Positions 49,863 through 58,838 of a DNA stretch of 64,000 nucleotides are shown here, piece after piece; within the stretch, counting starts at the first letter, position 1, and each line of letters begins with the position of its first letter. Location of the stretch: contig JALFVE010000055.1 of NCBI GenBank assembly GCA_022787085.1, positions 57,256-121,255 of the forward strand. Direction: 5' to 3'. Origin of the DNA: Oscillospiraceae bacterium. GTDB lineage: Bacteria > Bacillota > Clostridia > Oscillospirales > Ruminococcaceae. A program made the translations under genes and the position numbers. The notes below the pieces were generated by a model. The model did not search any database and was not told the DNA's origin. It was given only the letters and a program-made list of their open reading frames with translations.

Positions 49863-50957
49863 ATGTACAATTCAAAGCAAAGCAGCCCTGACAGAGCCGC
49901 TGCCAGAAAAAGGCGGATATTCAAGGCACGAGTGACCCTGCTGCTTCTGGTGATACTGATATGCGGCGGGATATGGCTGCTTGCCTCCGCCCTGTCTCAG
50001 ATAAAAACAGTCACCGAGCTGACGGTGGACGCTTCGGGCTACACAGTCCTTGCGGCACTTCCGACGCAGAGCGAGCTTGAGGAGGAAAAGCGCCTTGAGG
50101 AGCTGAAGATAGAGAATGAGATCTTTGAGCAGAAGGACAGCTATCCCATTGATATGATAATCCAGACCCCCATCTGCGTAATGTATGATGTTCAGGGCAG
50201 GCGGGTGCTTTATTCCAAGAACGCCGAGGAAAAGGCGTATCCCGCAAGTACAACAAAGATAATGACCGCCGCTGTGATGATGGAACATTCCTCACCCGAT
50301 ACCGTTTTCAAGGCAGGGGAGGAGCAGTCGCTGGTACAGCCGGGATCAAGCCTTGCATATCTTAATGTGGGCAGCGAGCTTGACAGGGAAATGATACTTG
50401 ATGCCATTATGCTTCCCTCGGGCAATGACGCCTCATACTGCGCCGCAGCCGTTTCGGGAAGAATAATCGCCGAAAATGAGGATCTGCCCGCCAAGGAAGC
50501 GGTAAATGTGTTCATAAACACAATGAATGATAAGATCAAGGAGATCGGCTGCAAAAATACCAATTTCACCTGTCCCGACGGCTTCCATGACGATAATCAT
50601 TACACCACTGCAATGGATCTGCTTCGGATGACGCTGTATTCACAGAATTTCCCCGAGATCGCCGCATCGGGCAAGAAAACCTATCGTGAGCTGGAATTTC
50701 TGTCAGGCGAATACATTTACTGGAATAATTCCAATAAGCTAATCCAGCCCGACAACGATTATTTCTATACCTATGCCACAGGCTTAAAAACGGGAATGAC
50801 CGATTATTCGGGGCACTGCGTGGTCGCAACAGCCGAGCGCTTCGGGCATGAGTTAATAATAGTATGTCTCGGAAGCGAAAGCGCAGCAGTCCGCTGGAAC
50901 GATACAATAGCATTGTTTGACGCAGGCTTTGCCTATATCAGAAATAACGACAATTAA
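49863..50957 (+). CDS. Serine-type D-Ala-D-Ala carboxypeptidase (peptidase S11)
   Basis: This low-mass penicillin-binding protein trims the last D-Ala from peptidoglycan stem peptides. The 364 residues have an N-terminal membrane helix (VTLLLLVILICGGIWLLASAL), then the S11 domain with the three active-site motifs: SxxK in YPASTTKIMTAA, SGN in LPSGNDASYCAAA and KTG in TGLKTGMTDYSGHC. It is anchored by its N-terminus, not by the usual C-terminal amphipathic helix. ATG 49863 is preferred to the TTG at 49845, which contains the ribosome site. The SGNH hydrolase gene follows after 64 bases. Confidence 0.93.
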   Translation: MYNSKQSSPDRAAARKRRIFKARVTLLLLVILICGGIWLLASALSQIKTVTELTVDASGYTVLAALPTQSELEEEKRLEELKIENEIFEQKDSYPIDMIIQTPICVMYDVQGRRVLYSKNAEEKAYPASTTKIMTAAVMMEHSSPDTVFKAGEEQSLVQPGSSLAYLNVGSELDREMILDAIMLPSGNDASYCAAAVSGRIIAENEDLPAKEAVNVFINTMNDKIKEIGCKNTNFTCPDGFHDDNHYTTAMDLLRMTLYSQNFPEIAASGKKTYRELEFLSGEYIYWNNSNKLIQPDNDYFYTYATGLKTGMTDYSGHCVVATAERFGHELIIVCLGSESAAVRWNDTIALFDAGFAYIRNNDN

Positions 50958-51021
50958 ATAAGTGAGCTGCCTTGAGATGATCACCGCAGCTTTCAACAAA
51001 TTATCATGAAGGGTGATATAT

Positions 51022-51783
51022 ATGGATTTTTCAAAGCTTAATTTCGGCGTGGACGGCGACAGCATAAGCGCAGGGGAGCAGTGGTCGTATCATGTGTTCA
51101 AGGAGCTGGGAATGGCTTCACATCATAATGTAGCCGTAGGAAGCTCCGTCTGGTATAAAAGAACCCTGACCTGCTCCTCGGGCAGTGTTACCACCCAGGA
51201 TTATTCCGATCCCGATTTTGCAGGGATCAGCGACGGCTGGGAGGAGACCGATGATGTCCTTGAGCTTCAGAAGAGAGCCAATAACTGCGCTGTTGTACAT
51301 ACCCAGCGGTTTATCGAGGAGGTAAAGAGCGGAAAATATCCCGTTCCCGACATATTTGCCTTCGCAATGGGCACAAACGACTTGCTTGAGTGCCTTGGAG
51401 ACCCTGAAAAGGCTCTTGAGGGAAAATCTCTCGAAGATAACGGCAATATCGACCTTTTCACCGAGGCAGGCGCCGCAAGATGGTGTATCCAGCGGATAAT
51501 GGAGGAATATCCCCTTTGCCGTGTGTTTGTTCTGACACCAATCCAGACCGCAACTCCCGAGCATAACCGCAAGGTTGAAAAGACCATTGAGGTACTGAAA
51601 AAAGTTGCAGGCGGAATGTCCGCGCAGATCATCGACTGCTACCATAACAGCGGTATCTGCGAAAAATTCGAGGTTATCGGCGGAACGGGAAAATATCTCC
51701 GTGACGGACTTCACCCCGACGTTCCCGGACAGACTCTTGAGGGCAGATACGCCGCAAAGGAGATCAGAAACAATATGTTCTGA
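51022..51783 (+). CDS. SGNH/GDSL-family hydrolase
   Basis: A 253-residue SGNH hydrolase: block I FGVDGDSISAGEQW (Ser nucleophile), block II NVAVGSSVW, block III FAMGTNDLLE and the catalytic DGLHPD near the end. There is no signal peptide, so the product is cytoplasmic as read. Such enzymes deacylate esters on sugars or lipids. It follows the carboxypeptidase gene and may share its transcript. ATG 51022 has GAAGGGTGAT upstream. Confidence 0.88.
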   Translation: MDFSKLNFGVDGDSISAGEQWSYHVFKELGMASHHNVAVGSSVWYKRTLTCSSGSVTTQDYSDPDFAGISDGWEETDDVLELQKRANNCAVVHTQRFIEEVKSGKYPVPDIFAFAMGTNDLLECLGDPEKALEGKSLEDNGNIDLFTEAGAARWCIQRIMEEYPLCRVFVLTPIQTATPEHNRKVEKTIEVLKKVAGGMSAQIIDCYHNSGICEKFEVIGGTGKYLRDGLHPDVPGQTLEGRYAAKEIRNNMF

Positions 51784-51784
51784 T

Positions 51785-52084
51785 TCACAGCTTATCGGTA
51801 ATGCCGTAAAATTCACGGGAATAGCTTGAATAAACAGCCCTTCTTCGGATCCTTCTGCGCCGTTCCGCTTCTTTTCTGTTCACAGTCTCCGCCGCAGTAA
51901 GCCAGCCTGCGATAAAAAGAAGGAGCGCCACAAGAAAGCCGTAGAGAACGATGTAATACTTAACGGGCAAGGGCTCGGTCAGAGCAGCAATTTCCGCATA
52001 TTTTTCTGTAATGCAGATATCTGCGATAATGAGCAGGAGCGCTGCGGGAGGATATTTTCCGATAATTTTGATAATTTTCTTCAT
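51785..52084 (-). CDS. Small membrane protein with basic tail
   Basis: A 99-residue protein with two hydrophobic helices (PPAALLLIIADICI and YYIVLYGFLVALLLFIAGWLTA), then a strongly basic stretch (RKEAERRRRIRRRAVYSSY). AAAGGA before ATG 52084 supports this start. No family recognised. Its stop lies 2 bases from the stop of the convergent SGNH gene. Confidence 0.65.
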   Translation of the reverse strand: MKKIIKIIGKYPPAALLLIIADICITEKYAEIAALTEPLPVKYYIVLYGFLVALLLFIAGWLTAAETVNRKEAERRRRIRRRAVYSSYSREFYGITDKL

Positions 52085-52203
52085 TCCGATCAAATCCTTT
52101 CGTGATCTTGTGATTATATTATAGCATAACGTCTGTGTAATAATCGTTACAGCAGGATATAAAAAAGAAATGTGAAAAATATGAAAAATCCTATATTTCC
52201 CTA

Positions 52204-52232
52204 TTGGCAAATCGGGAAATATATGGTATAAT
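52204..52232 (+). promoter_or_regulatory. Promoter of the phosphoglucomutase gene
   Basis: TTGGCA (52204-52209), 17 bases, TATAAT (52227-52232). Confidence 0.82.
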
Positions 52233-52287
52233 AAAACCTGATGAATTTCAGACTATCTGAAAAAATTTTATTATGAGGTGATAAAAC

Positions 52288-54003
52288 ATGAATGAGAAGG
52301 AGCTTTACTCTCTTTGGTGTGAAAAGGCTGTTGACGACCCCGATCTTCAGACGGAGCTTAAATCCATTGAAGGCGACGACGAGGCAATCAAGGACAGATT
52401 CTACCGTGATCTTGAATTTGGAACAGGCGGTCTCAGAGGCGTGATCGGCGCAGGCGCATACAGAATGAACGTTTACACTGTAAGACGTGCGACACAGGGC
52501 CTTGCAGATTATGTAAACGAGGCATTCAAGAGCCCTTCAGTGGCAATTTCCTATGACAGCCGAATCAAGTCCGATGTATTTGCAAAGGAAGCAGCTTCCG
52601 TTCTGGCAGCAAACGGCATCAAGGTTTATATCTATACCGAGCTTATGCCCACTCCCATGCTCTCCTATGCGGTAAGAGCCCATAAGTGCAATGCAGGTAT
52701 CATGATAACCGCCTCCCATAACCCCGCAAAATATAACGGTTATAAGGTTTACGGCGCAGACGGCTGCCAGCTCACTCTGGGCGCAGCTGAGATCGTTCTT
52801 AAAAATATCAATAACGTTCCCATGTTCGGCGGCGCAAAGACCACCGATTATGAAAAGGCTGTTTCCGACGGAATGATAAACTACATTTCTCAGACAGTTA
52901 TCGACAATTATCTTGACGAGGTTTCCAAGCAGGGGATCCATACCGACCTTGTAAAGTCCAGCGGACTCAAGGTTGTCTACACACCTCTTAACGGCACGGG
53001 AAACAAGCCCGTCAGAGCAATTCTCAAGAAGATAGGCATTGAGGACGTTACCGTGGTACCCGAGCAGGAATATCCCAACGGCAATTTCACCACCTGCCCC
53101 TTCCCCAATCCCGAGATCAAGGAGGCTCTGTCACTCGGACTCAAGCTTTGCGAGACCGTAAAGCCCGACCTTCTTCTTGCAACCGACCCCGACGCTGACC
53201 GTGTGGGAATCGCAGTTCCCTCCGATAACGGCTATGAGCTTTTCACAGGCAATGAGGTCGGCGCAATGCTTCTCGAATACATCTGTTCCGAGAGAACAAA
53301 GCTGGGAACAATGCCCGAGAATCCCGTTGCAGTAAAGACAATTGTTACCACCGATATCGCCGCAAAGATCTGTAAGGAGTACAATGTCAAGCTCATTGAG
53401 GTTCTCACAGGCTTCAAGTTTATCGGCGAGCAGATCGGCTTCCTTGAGGACAAGGGCGAAGAGGATAGATATATATTCGGCTTTGAGGAGAGCTATGGCT
53501 ATCTTGCAGGCTCATATGTAAGAGACAAGGACGCTGTTGTTGCATCCATGCTTATCTGCGAAATGGCTGCATTCTATCGTACAAAGGGCATTTCTCTCAT
53601 TCAGGCAAGAGAGAATATGTATAAGAAATACGGCGTATATGTTCATACTCAGTCCTCCTTTGTATGCGAGGGCGCAACAGGTATGGAAAGAATGAAGGAG
53701 ATCATGTCGGGACTGCGCACCAATACTCCCAAGGAGATCGGCGGTCTCAAGGTAACACGCTTTGAGGACTATGCGGCAAGCACTTCTGTTGATACCGAAA
53801 CAGGTGCAAAGACCATGCTTACCCTGCCCAAGTCCGATGTACTGACCTTCAAGCTCACCGACGGCGCAAGCGTAATAATCCGTCCCTCGGGAACAGAGCC
53901 TAAGATTAAGGCATACTACACTACCACAGGCGCAACAAGAGAAGAAGCTGCTGCTCTTGAAAAGACTATTTCTGCTGATTTTGCAAAGATCCTTGGATTC
54001 TGA
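52288..54003 (+). CDS. Phosphoglucomutase / phosphomannomutase (alpha-D-phosphohexomutase)
   Basis: The enzyme moves phosphate between C1 and C6 of hexoses, feeding glycogen, wall and capsule sugars. The 571 residues have the four domains of the family: FGTGGLRGVIGAG, the phosphoserine loop TASHNPAKYNGYKVYG, the metal loop ATDPDADRVGIAV, the sugar loop FGFEESYGYL and the phosphate loop RPSGTEPKIKAYY. Length fits the PgcA-type group of Firmicutes. It is monocistronic, with a good promoter, GAGGTGAT before the ATG, and a terminator. Confidence 0.95.
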   Translation: MNEKELYSLWCEKAVDDPDLQTELKSIEGDDEAIKDRFYRDLEFGTGGLRGVIGAGAYRMNVYTVRRATQGLADYVNEAFKSPSVAISYDSRIKSDVFAKEAASVLAANGIKVYIYTELMPTPMLSYAVRAHKCNAGIMITASHNPAKYNGYKVYGADGCQLTLGAAEIVLKNINNVPMFGGAKTTDYEKAVSDGMINYISQTVIDNYLDEVSKQGIHTDLVKSSGLKVVYTPLNGTGNKPVRAILKKIGIEDVTVVPEQEYPNGNFTTCPFPNPEIKEALSLGLKLCETVKPDLLLATDPDADRVGIAVPSDNGYELFTGNEVGAMLLEYICSERTKLGTMPENPVAVKTIVTTDIAAKICKEYNVKLIEVLTGFKFIGEQIGFLEDKGEEDRYIFGFEESYGYLAGSYVRDKDAVVASMLICEMAAFYRTKGISLIQARENMYKKYGVYVHTQSSFVCEGATGMERMKEIMSGLRTNTPKEIGGLKVTRFEDYAASTSVDTETGAKTMLTLPKSDVLTFKLTDGASVIIRPSGTEPKIKAYYTTTGATREEAAALEKTISADFAKILGF

Positions 54004-54023
54004 TCTTAAAGAGTAAGCTTTAC

Positions 54024-54059
54024 AACCGGTATGGGGCACAGCTTCATACCGGTTTTTTT
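54024..54059 (+). terminator. Terminator of the phosphoglucomutase gene
   Basis: AACCGGTATG (54024-54033) pairs with CATACCGGTT (54045-54054), followed by TTTTT. Confidence 0.88.
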
Positions 54060-54260
54060 AAAGGCTGCAAATTTTCTGCATATCCCGTTCTGCCTCAGAA
54101 TAATAATATTATAGCACAACTGTTCTTGTTTGTCAATCAGCAAACAGAACAAACATTTTAATAAAAAATTATGCAAAACATATATTTCTTTTTTAACTTT
54201 ATAAACAGAATATAGATCCTGAATCAAATCATTGCATAAAAATCTGAAAGGAAAATACAA

Positions 54261-55664
54261 ATGCCAGCCAAGCTAAAATCGGTATATATATGCAGCTCCT
54301 GCGGATACGAATCACCCAAATGGAACGGCAAATGTCCATCCTGCGGCGAGTGGAACACCTTCGAGGAGGATATAATAGAGGAATCCCCGAAAAAAACATC
54401 TTTAAAATCTGGTCCTTCCGCTTCAAGCGGAACAGACTGCTCTGACAAGATACGCACCCTGTCACAGATAGACACAGACGAAGAGATACGCTATTCAACA
54501 GGAGCAGGGGAGCTTGACAGAGTCCTCGGAGGAGGGCTTGTCAAAGGCTCGCTGGTGCTTCTCGGCGGTGAGCCCGGAATCGGAAAATCCACACTTCTGC
54601 TCCAGATATGCAGCTATCTGGGCAAGGAGCATAAAATTCTCTATGTTTCGGGAGAGGAAAGCGTCCGTCAGGTCAAGCTCCGTGCCGACCGTCTGGGAGT
54701 AACCACGCCCAATCTCTATCTCCTCAGCATGACCGACGCAGAATCGGTTTGCAGCACAATAATGTCCTCCCGCCCGGAGATCGTCATAATTGATTCCATA
54801 CAAACCATGAATATCAGAGGAATAAGCTCCAGCTCGGGCAGCATAACACAGGTCAGGGAATGTACAAACCTGTTCATGCATCTTGCCAAGGATATGGAGA
54901 TCCCAATTTTCCTTGTGGGACACGTCAACAAGGACGGAGCCATCGCAGGTCCGAAGGTAATGGAGCATATAGTTGATACCGTCCTGTTTTTCGAGGGCGA
55001 CCGTCATCAGAGCTATCGTCTGCTCAGAGCAGTAAAAAACCGATTTGGCTCAACAAATGAGATAGGTGTGTTCGAAATGCTGGACAGCGGACTTCAGCAG
55101 GTGGAAAATCCTTCTCAGATGTTCCTTTCGGGAAGACCGACGGGGGTGTCGGGAAGCTGCGTGGGCTGCGTAATGGAGGGCACACGACCTATTCTTGCAG
55201 AGGTTCAGGCGCTTGTAACCAAAAGCAGCTATTCTGCTCCCAGAAGAACGTCCACAGGATTTGATTTCAGCCGTCTTGCAATAATAATAGCCGTCCTTGA
55301 GAAAAGAGCAGGTCTGTTTTACGGAAGTCTGGATATTTATGTAAATATCGTAGGCGGCTTCCGTCTTGACGAGCCTGCCGCAGACCTTCCCGCCGCTCTG
55401 GCATTATACAGCAGCCTGATGGATATGCCTATAAACGAAAAGCTTGTGTCATTCGGAGAAATAGGACTGGGCGGAGAAATTCGCAGCATTTCCAATATAT
55501 CCCAGCGAATAACCGAAGCACAGAGACTTGGCTTTGAAAAATGCATTATTCCTAAAATGTCCCTGAGACAGATCGACCCGAAAAAATACAATATCGGAAT
55601 AATTGCCGTATCCAATATCCGCCAAGCCTTTGATTATCTGAAAAAGGAGCGGGAAAAGGGCTGA
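54261..55664 (+). CDS. radA: DNA repair protein RadA/Sms
   Basis: RadA is a RecA-like helicase that drives branch migration in recombination. The 467 residues contain the N-terminal zinc finger (YICSSCGYESPKWNGKCPSCGEW), the ATPase with Walker A GGEPGIGKST and Walker B IVIIDSIQTM, the RadA motif LLRAVKNRFGSTNEIGVFEM and the C-terminal Lon-like domain (DIYVNIVGGFRLDEPAADLPAALAL). Normal length. GAAAGGAAAATAC precedes the ATG. Confidence 0.97.
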   Translation: MPAKLKSVYICSSCGYESPKWNGKCPSCGEWNTFEEDIIEESPKKTSLKSGPSASSGTDCSDKIRTLSQIDTDEEIRYSTGAGELDRVLGGGLVKGSLVLLGGEPGIGKSTLLLQICSYLGKEHKILYVSGEESVRQVKLRADRLGVTTPNLYLLSMTDAESVCSTIMSSRPEIVIIDSIQTMNIRGISSSSGSITQVRECTNLFMHLAKDMEIPIFLVGHVNKDGAIAGPKVMEHIVDTVLFFEGDRHQSYRLLRAVKNRFGSTNEIGVFEMLDSGLQQVENPSQMFLSGRPTGVSGSCVGCVMEGTRPILAEVQALVTKSSYSAPRRTSTGFDFSRLAIIIAVLEKRAGLFYGSLDIYVNIVGGFRLDEPAADLPAALALYSSLMDMPINEKLVSFGEIGLGGEIRSISNISQRITEAQRLGFEKCIIPKMSLRQIDPKKYNIGIIAVSNIRQAFDYLKKEREKG

Positions 55665-55684
55665 CCGCCGAAATTACGGATAAT

Positions 55685-55713
55685 TTGACATTTGCCGTCA
55701 GATGTGTTATCAT
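55685..55713 (+). promoter_or_regulatory. Promoter of the 55746 membrane-protein gene
   Basis: TTGACA (55685-55690), 17 bases, TATCAT (55708-55713). Confidence 0.75.
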
Positions 55714-55745
55714 TATAATAACCAATGGAAAGGAGCAATGCCGCA

Positions 55746-56312
55746 ATGCATAACAGCAGAAAAACAAGCTATAAGGTAGCCTTGGGCGGCGTGGTCTCCG
55801 CCCTGTGTCTGACGCTCATGTTTCTGACGGGAGTTTTCCCCATACTCAGCATGGCGATACCCATCTATGCAGGAGCGCTGATGATAATAGTAGCAACCGA
55901 GGTCAGCACAAGCTGGGCATTTGCCGCATTTTTCGCAGTAGCTCTGCTGTCAATGTTTCTCACCCCCGACAAGGAAGCGTCAACCCTATTTATAATGTTT
56001 TTCGGCTATTATCCCATAATATCCCCAAAGCTTGAAAAAATAAAGCTGCCTCTTGTCCGAACGCTGTGTAAATTCGGAATATTCAATGCCGCCATGGTTA
56101 TCTGGTACAAGCTTATCACATTACTCATGGGAGTATATGATTTTTTCGGAGATTTCTCCTTCCTCGGAAAATACGCCGTTGTGGGAGTAATGGTGTTTAT
56201 AAACCTTGTTTTCCTGCTTTACGATTACACCATACGGCTGATTCGTGACGTTTATATAAAATGGTTCCGTCCAACCTATTTCGGGAAAAAGAAGTCTGAT
56301 AAATCTGCATGA
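55746..56312 (+). CDS. Membrane protein of 188 residues, possibly transporter S-component-like
   Basis: Five or six hydrophobic helices are visible (VALGGVVSALCLTLMFLTGVFPILSMAIPIYAGALMIIVA opens it, an arrangement like ECF-type substrate-binding components), ending in a basic cytoplasmic tail (RPTYFGKKKSDKSA). Function is unknown; no ECF ATPase genes are adjacent. ATG 55746 has AAAGGAG 11 bases upstream; the in-frame ATG at 55725 contains that site and is less likely. Confidence 0.75.
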   Translation: MHNSRKTSYKVALGGVVSALCLTLMFLTGVFPILSMAIPIYAGALMIIVATEVSTSWAFAAFFAVALLSMFLTPDKEASTLFIMFFGYYPIISPKLEKIKLPLVRTLCKFGIFNAAMVIWYKLITLLMGVYDFFGDFSFLGKYAVVGVMVFINLVFLLYDYTIRLIRDVYIKWFRPTYFGKKKSDKSA

Positions 56313-56313
56313 A

Positions 56314-56352
56314 AAAACGGGAACAGCCGCTTAGAATGGCTGTTCCCGTTTT
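56314..56352. terminator. Terminator between convergent genes
   Basis: A perfect 15-bp stem (56314-56328 with 56338-56352) carrying its own A and T runs, so it can work in both directions. Confidence 0.88.
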
Positions 56353-56373
56353 ATTGATGATTTCGGTCCGGTT

Positions 56374-57522
56374 TTATTCTAACGGGAAAATCTTCTCTAT
56401 GATCAAATCCCGCATTTTTGTGACCGCAGGCATAAGCTCCGTAAGGCTTCCGCAGTTGTCAACGCCGTTTGAGGTCCATGCCATAACGCCGTTCCATCCG
56501 TTGTTATAGGCATTTTCGTAATCCTGCTCGGGAGTTCTGCCGCTTTCGCTGATAACAGCCGCTTCACCGATAACGCAGGGCTTTGTGCCGTCAAGCCCGA
56601 AGGAAACGGGGGACTGCTCAAAGGGATATCCCATATATGCATTCTGCCAGAAATAATAGTGAGTTGAATAGAAATCCAGATAAGCATTATCTCCGCCCAG
56701 AGATTTCAGAAATTCATCGGAAACGTAATTTCCGTCAAATTTGTCGGAATTATACTTTATCATTCCGAGACCAACCGTAACAAGCTCGTCGGAGTTTTCG
56801 TGGATAGCAGCGGAGCATTTTGCAAAGAATTTTGAAAGATATTCCCAGTCCATTTTGCCGCACTCGGCGTTCTCATGCACCCAGTCAGGCTCGTTCATAA
56901 GGTCAATGCTCCATAAGCTGGGGCTTTTTCCGTATCGCTCCACAAATGGGATAACATAGCTGTCGATATAGGACTGTGTTGCGGTATCATCGGAGATCAT
57001 GGTCCTGAATTTATCGCAGCCCGAGTTTCCGTCCTTGAAATGGTCAAAGGAAAGGAGGGTCGCCATTATGTAAATATCATGCTTTTCTGCAAGCTCGAAA
57101 AGCTTGTCCAGATCGGTCCAGTGCTGTTCATCCACAGCCTGAACAGTTCCGTCCGATTTCAGGCGGACAATGCTCATGCCGTTGCAGTTGACCCAAATTC
57201 TCGTGGCGTTAACTCCCGCTTCGTGAAGCTCAGCAAAATGATTGTCCCAGAAGCTTTCCTCGAAATTTCCGCCGAAATCGTTCCAGTTCTGCCAAGGTGT
57301 ATTAACGCCGTTGATCCAAAGCTCTTTGCCGTCAACCTTGAAGGAGGTGCCGTCAACAGTGACCCTTTTTTTATCGTAATCGGCAGATGAATCGGAGACA
57401 GAGGAATCCGCAGTCTGCTCCGTAACATTCTGAGCATCTTCCGAAGGCTTTGCTTCTCCGCAGGCAGTGGCAGACAGAAGAATTGAAACAGAGAGTATCA
57501 TATTTAAGAACCTGTTATTCAT
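56374..57522 (-). CDS. Glycoside hydrolase family 5-type lipoprotein (mannanase-like)
   Basis: The 382-residue product has a lipobox (LLSATACG, Cys21), a Ser/Glu-rich linker and a single TIM-barrel hydrolase domain. Catalytic residues are apparent: acid/base Glu in WSIDLMNEPDW and nucleophile Glu in KPCVIGEAAV. The sequence WINGVNTPWQNWNDFGG and the tryptophan-rich loops fit GH5 beta-mannanase or endoglucanase types; substrate is not settled. No dockerin or carbohydrate-binding module is present, so it stays on the cell surface by its lipid. It follows a DtxR-type regulator gene by 14 bases. Confidence 0.85.
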   Translation of the reverse strand: MNNRFLNMILSVSILLSATACGEAKPSEDAQNVTEQTADSSVSDSSADYDKKRVTVDGTSFKVDGKELWINGVNTPWQNWNDFGGNFEESFWDNHFAELHEAGVNATRIWVNCNGMSIVRLKSDGTVQAVDEQHWTDLDKLFELAEKHDIYIMATLLSFDHFKDGNSGCDKFRTMISDDTATQSYIDSYVIPFVERYGKSPSLWSIDLMNEPDWVHENAECGKMDWEYLSKFFAKCSAAIHENSDELVTVGLGMIKYNSDKFDGNYVSDEFLKSLGGDNAYLDFYSTHYYFWQNAYMGYPFEQSPVSFGLDGTKPCVIGEAAVISESGRTPEQDYENAYNNGWNGVMAWTSNGVDNCGSLTELMPAVTKMRDLIIEKIFPLE

Positions 57523-57536
57523 TGTTATTGATCCTT

Positions 57537-57911
57537 TCATGAAGTGTATTCCGAGGTAAACTGCTTTAATTTTTCATAGCTTTCCTCGCTGATAATGTGT
57601 TCGATCTTGCAGGCGTCGTGCTCGGCATTTTCGTGGCTGACCTTCAGCACGTCTTCAAAAAAACGAGTGATATTAACGTGCCTGTCGTAGATCGCCTCGG
57701 CTTTTTCCCGGCCAAGCTCAGTAAGAAGTATCTGACCGCCCGCATTGACGGTAATATAACCGCTTTCCTTGAGAATATTAACTGCTCGGCTGATGCTTGG
57801 CTTTGAATAATTAAGCTCGCCTGCAATATCGACCGAGCGGACAAAGCCTGTTTTTTTGTGAAGCAGAAGAATAGTTTCGAGATAATCCTCTCCCGATTCA
57901 TAAATTGGCAT
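57537..57911 (-). CDS. DtxR/MntR-family metal-dependent repressor
   Basis: A 124-residue protein lacking the SH3-like C-terminal domain, as in MntR. The winged helix reads MPIYESGEDYLETILLLHKKTGFVRSVDIAGELNYSKPSISRAVNILKESGYI, and the dimer domain carries putative metal ligands in ENAEHDACKIEHIIS. Mn2+ or Fe2+ sensing is expected for the family. The neighbouring downstream gene is a glycosidase, not a metal transporter, which is odd. ATG 57911 has GAAGGGAG upstream. Confidence 0.92.
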   Translation of the reverse strand: MPIYESGEDYLETILLLHKKTGFVRSVDIAGELNYSKPSISRAVNILKESGYITVNAGGQILLTELGREKAEAIYDRHVNITRFFEDVLKVSHENAEHDACKIEHIISEESYEKLKQFTSEYTS

Positions 57912-57959
57912 GATATCGCTCCCTTCAATAAAAGCTTCGCTTTCCGATAACCTGTTATT

Positions 57960-57988
57960 ATTATAACATATAACAAAAAAATCTTCAA
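57960..57988 (-). promoter_or_regulatory. Promoter of the DtxR-GH5 operon
   Basis: On the minus strand TTGAAG (57983-57988), 17 bases, TATAAT (57960-57965). Confidence 0.7.
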
Positions 57989-58022
57989 TAGTTTTGAAGG
58001 AATTTATTTCCGCCGTCGGTGC

Positions 58023-58051
58023 TTGACAATATTCGGCAGATATGCTATAAT
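58023..58051 (+). promoter_or_regulatory. Consensus promoter of the cyclophilin gene
   Basis: TTGACA (58023-58028), 17 bases, TATAAT (58046-58051): perfect match. Confidence 0.9.
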
Positions 58052-58084
58052 CTGAATAAATCATAATTTTGGAGGATAATAGAA

Positions 58085-58558
58085 ATGGTTATTATCGAAA
58101 TGGAAAACGGCAAGCAGATAAAGCTTGAGCTTTATCCCGACAAAGCGCCCATTACCGTTGAGAATTTTGAAAAGCTTGTAAAGCAGGGCTTTTATGACGG
58201 ACTGATTTTTCACAGAGTCATCAGCGGCTTTATGATCCAGGGCGGCTGTCCCGACGGAACAGGCATGGGCGGTCCCGGCTGGCATATCAAGGGTGAATTT
58301 GCCTCCAACGGCGTTAAGAATGACTTAAAGCACACCAGAGGCGTTATCTCCATGGCTCGTTCAATGATGAAGGACAGCGCAGGCTCCCAGTTCTTTATCA
58401 TGCATCAGGACGCACCTCACCTTGACGGCGAATATGCCGCATTCGGCAAGGTTGTCGAGGGAATGGATGTTGTTGACGAGATTGCAGACTGCGAGACCGA
58501 TTACGGCGACAGACCTGTTAAGGAGCAGAAGATGAAAAAGGTATATATTGCCGAATAA
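58085..58558 (+). CDS. Peptidyl-prolyl cis-trans isomerase, cyclophilin type
   Basis: A 157-residue cytoplasmic cyclophilin: PDKAPITVENFEKLVKQGFYDGLIFHRVISGFMIQGGCPDGTGMGGPG with the catalytic Arg, then GVISMARSMMKDSAGSQFFIMHQDAPHLDGEYAAFGKVVEGMDVVDEI. It speeds proline isomerisation in folding. GGAGG precedes the ATG. Monocistronic. Confidence 0.96.
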   Translation: MVIIEMENGKQIKLELYPDKAPITVENFEKLVKQGFYDGLIFHRVISGFMIQGGCPDGTGMGGPGWHIKGEFASNGVKNDLKHTRGVISMARSMMKDSAGSQFFIMHQDAPHLDGEYAAFGKVVEGMDVVDEIADCETDYGDRPVKEQKMKKVYIAE

Positions 58559-58577
58559 GCTTTCCTGTTAAATAAGC

Positions 58578-58617
58578 TCAGCCCGTGAAGAAATGCCTTC
58601 ACGGGCTGATTTTTTTC
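58578..58617 (+). terminator. Terminator of the cyclophilin gene
   Basis: TCAGCCCGTGAAG (58578-58590) pairs with CTTCACGGGCTGA (58597-58609), followed by TTTTTTT. Confidence 0.92.
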
Positions 58618-58628
58618 GGTATCGGATG

Positions 58629-58838
58629 TTATTCTATTCCCGAAACGGTGTAATCCTTGTCCTCAACAGCTTTTTTGAGAGCTGCGTCATCAACGGGGGA
58701 GGCGAGAGTAACAACTGCAATACCCGATTCATGGCTCACCTCTGCGGAAATCACGCCGTCCAGAGCCTCCAGAGCCTTTTTCACCGCAGCCTCGCAGTGA
58801 CCGCACATCATGCCTTCGATTTTTAAAGTTTTAGTCAT
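58629..58838 (-). CDS. copZ: Embedded in-frame copZ: copper chaperone from internal start in copA
   Basis: An ATG at 58838, in frame within copA, is preceded by AAAGGAG (58848-58854) with an ideal 9-base spacing. Translation from it would give a free 69-residue protein, MTKTLKIEGMMCGHCEAAVK onward, with the size and fold pattern of CopZ chaperones (GMxCxxC plus betaalphabetabetaalphabeta). In most Firmicutes copZ is a separate gene directly after copA; here no stop separates them. I infer that both the fusion and the free chaperone could be made. Confidence 0.6.
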   Translation of the reverse strand: MTKTLKIEGMMCGHCEAAVKKALEALDGVISAEVSHESGIAVVTLASPVDDAALKKAVEDKDYTVSGIE

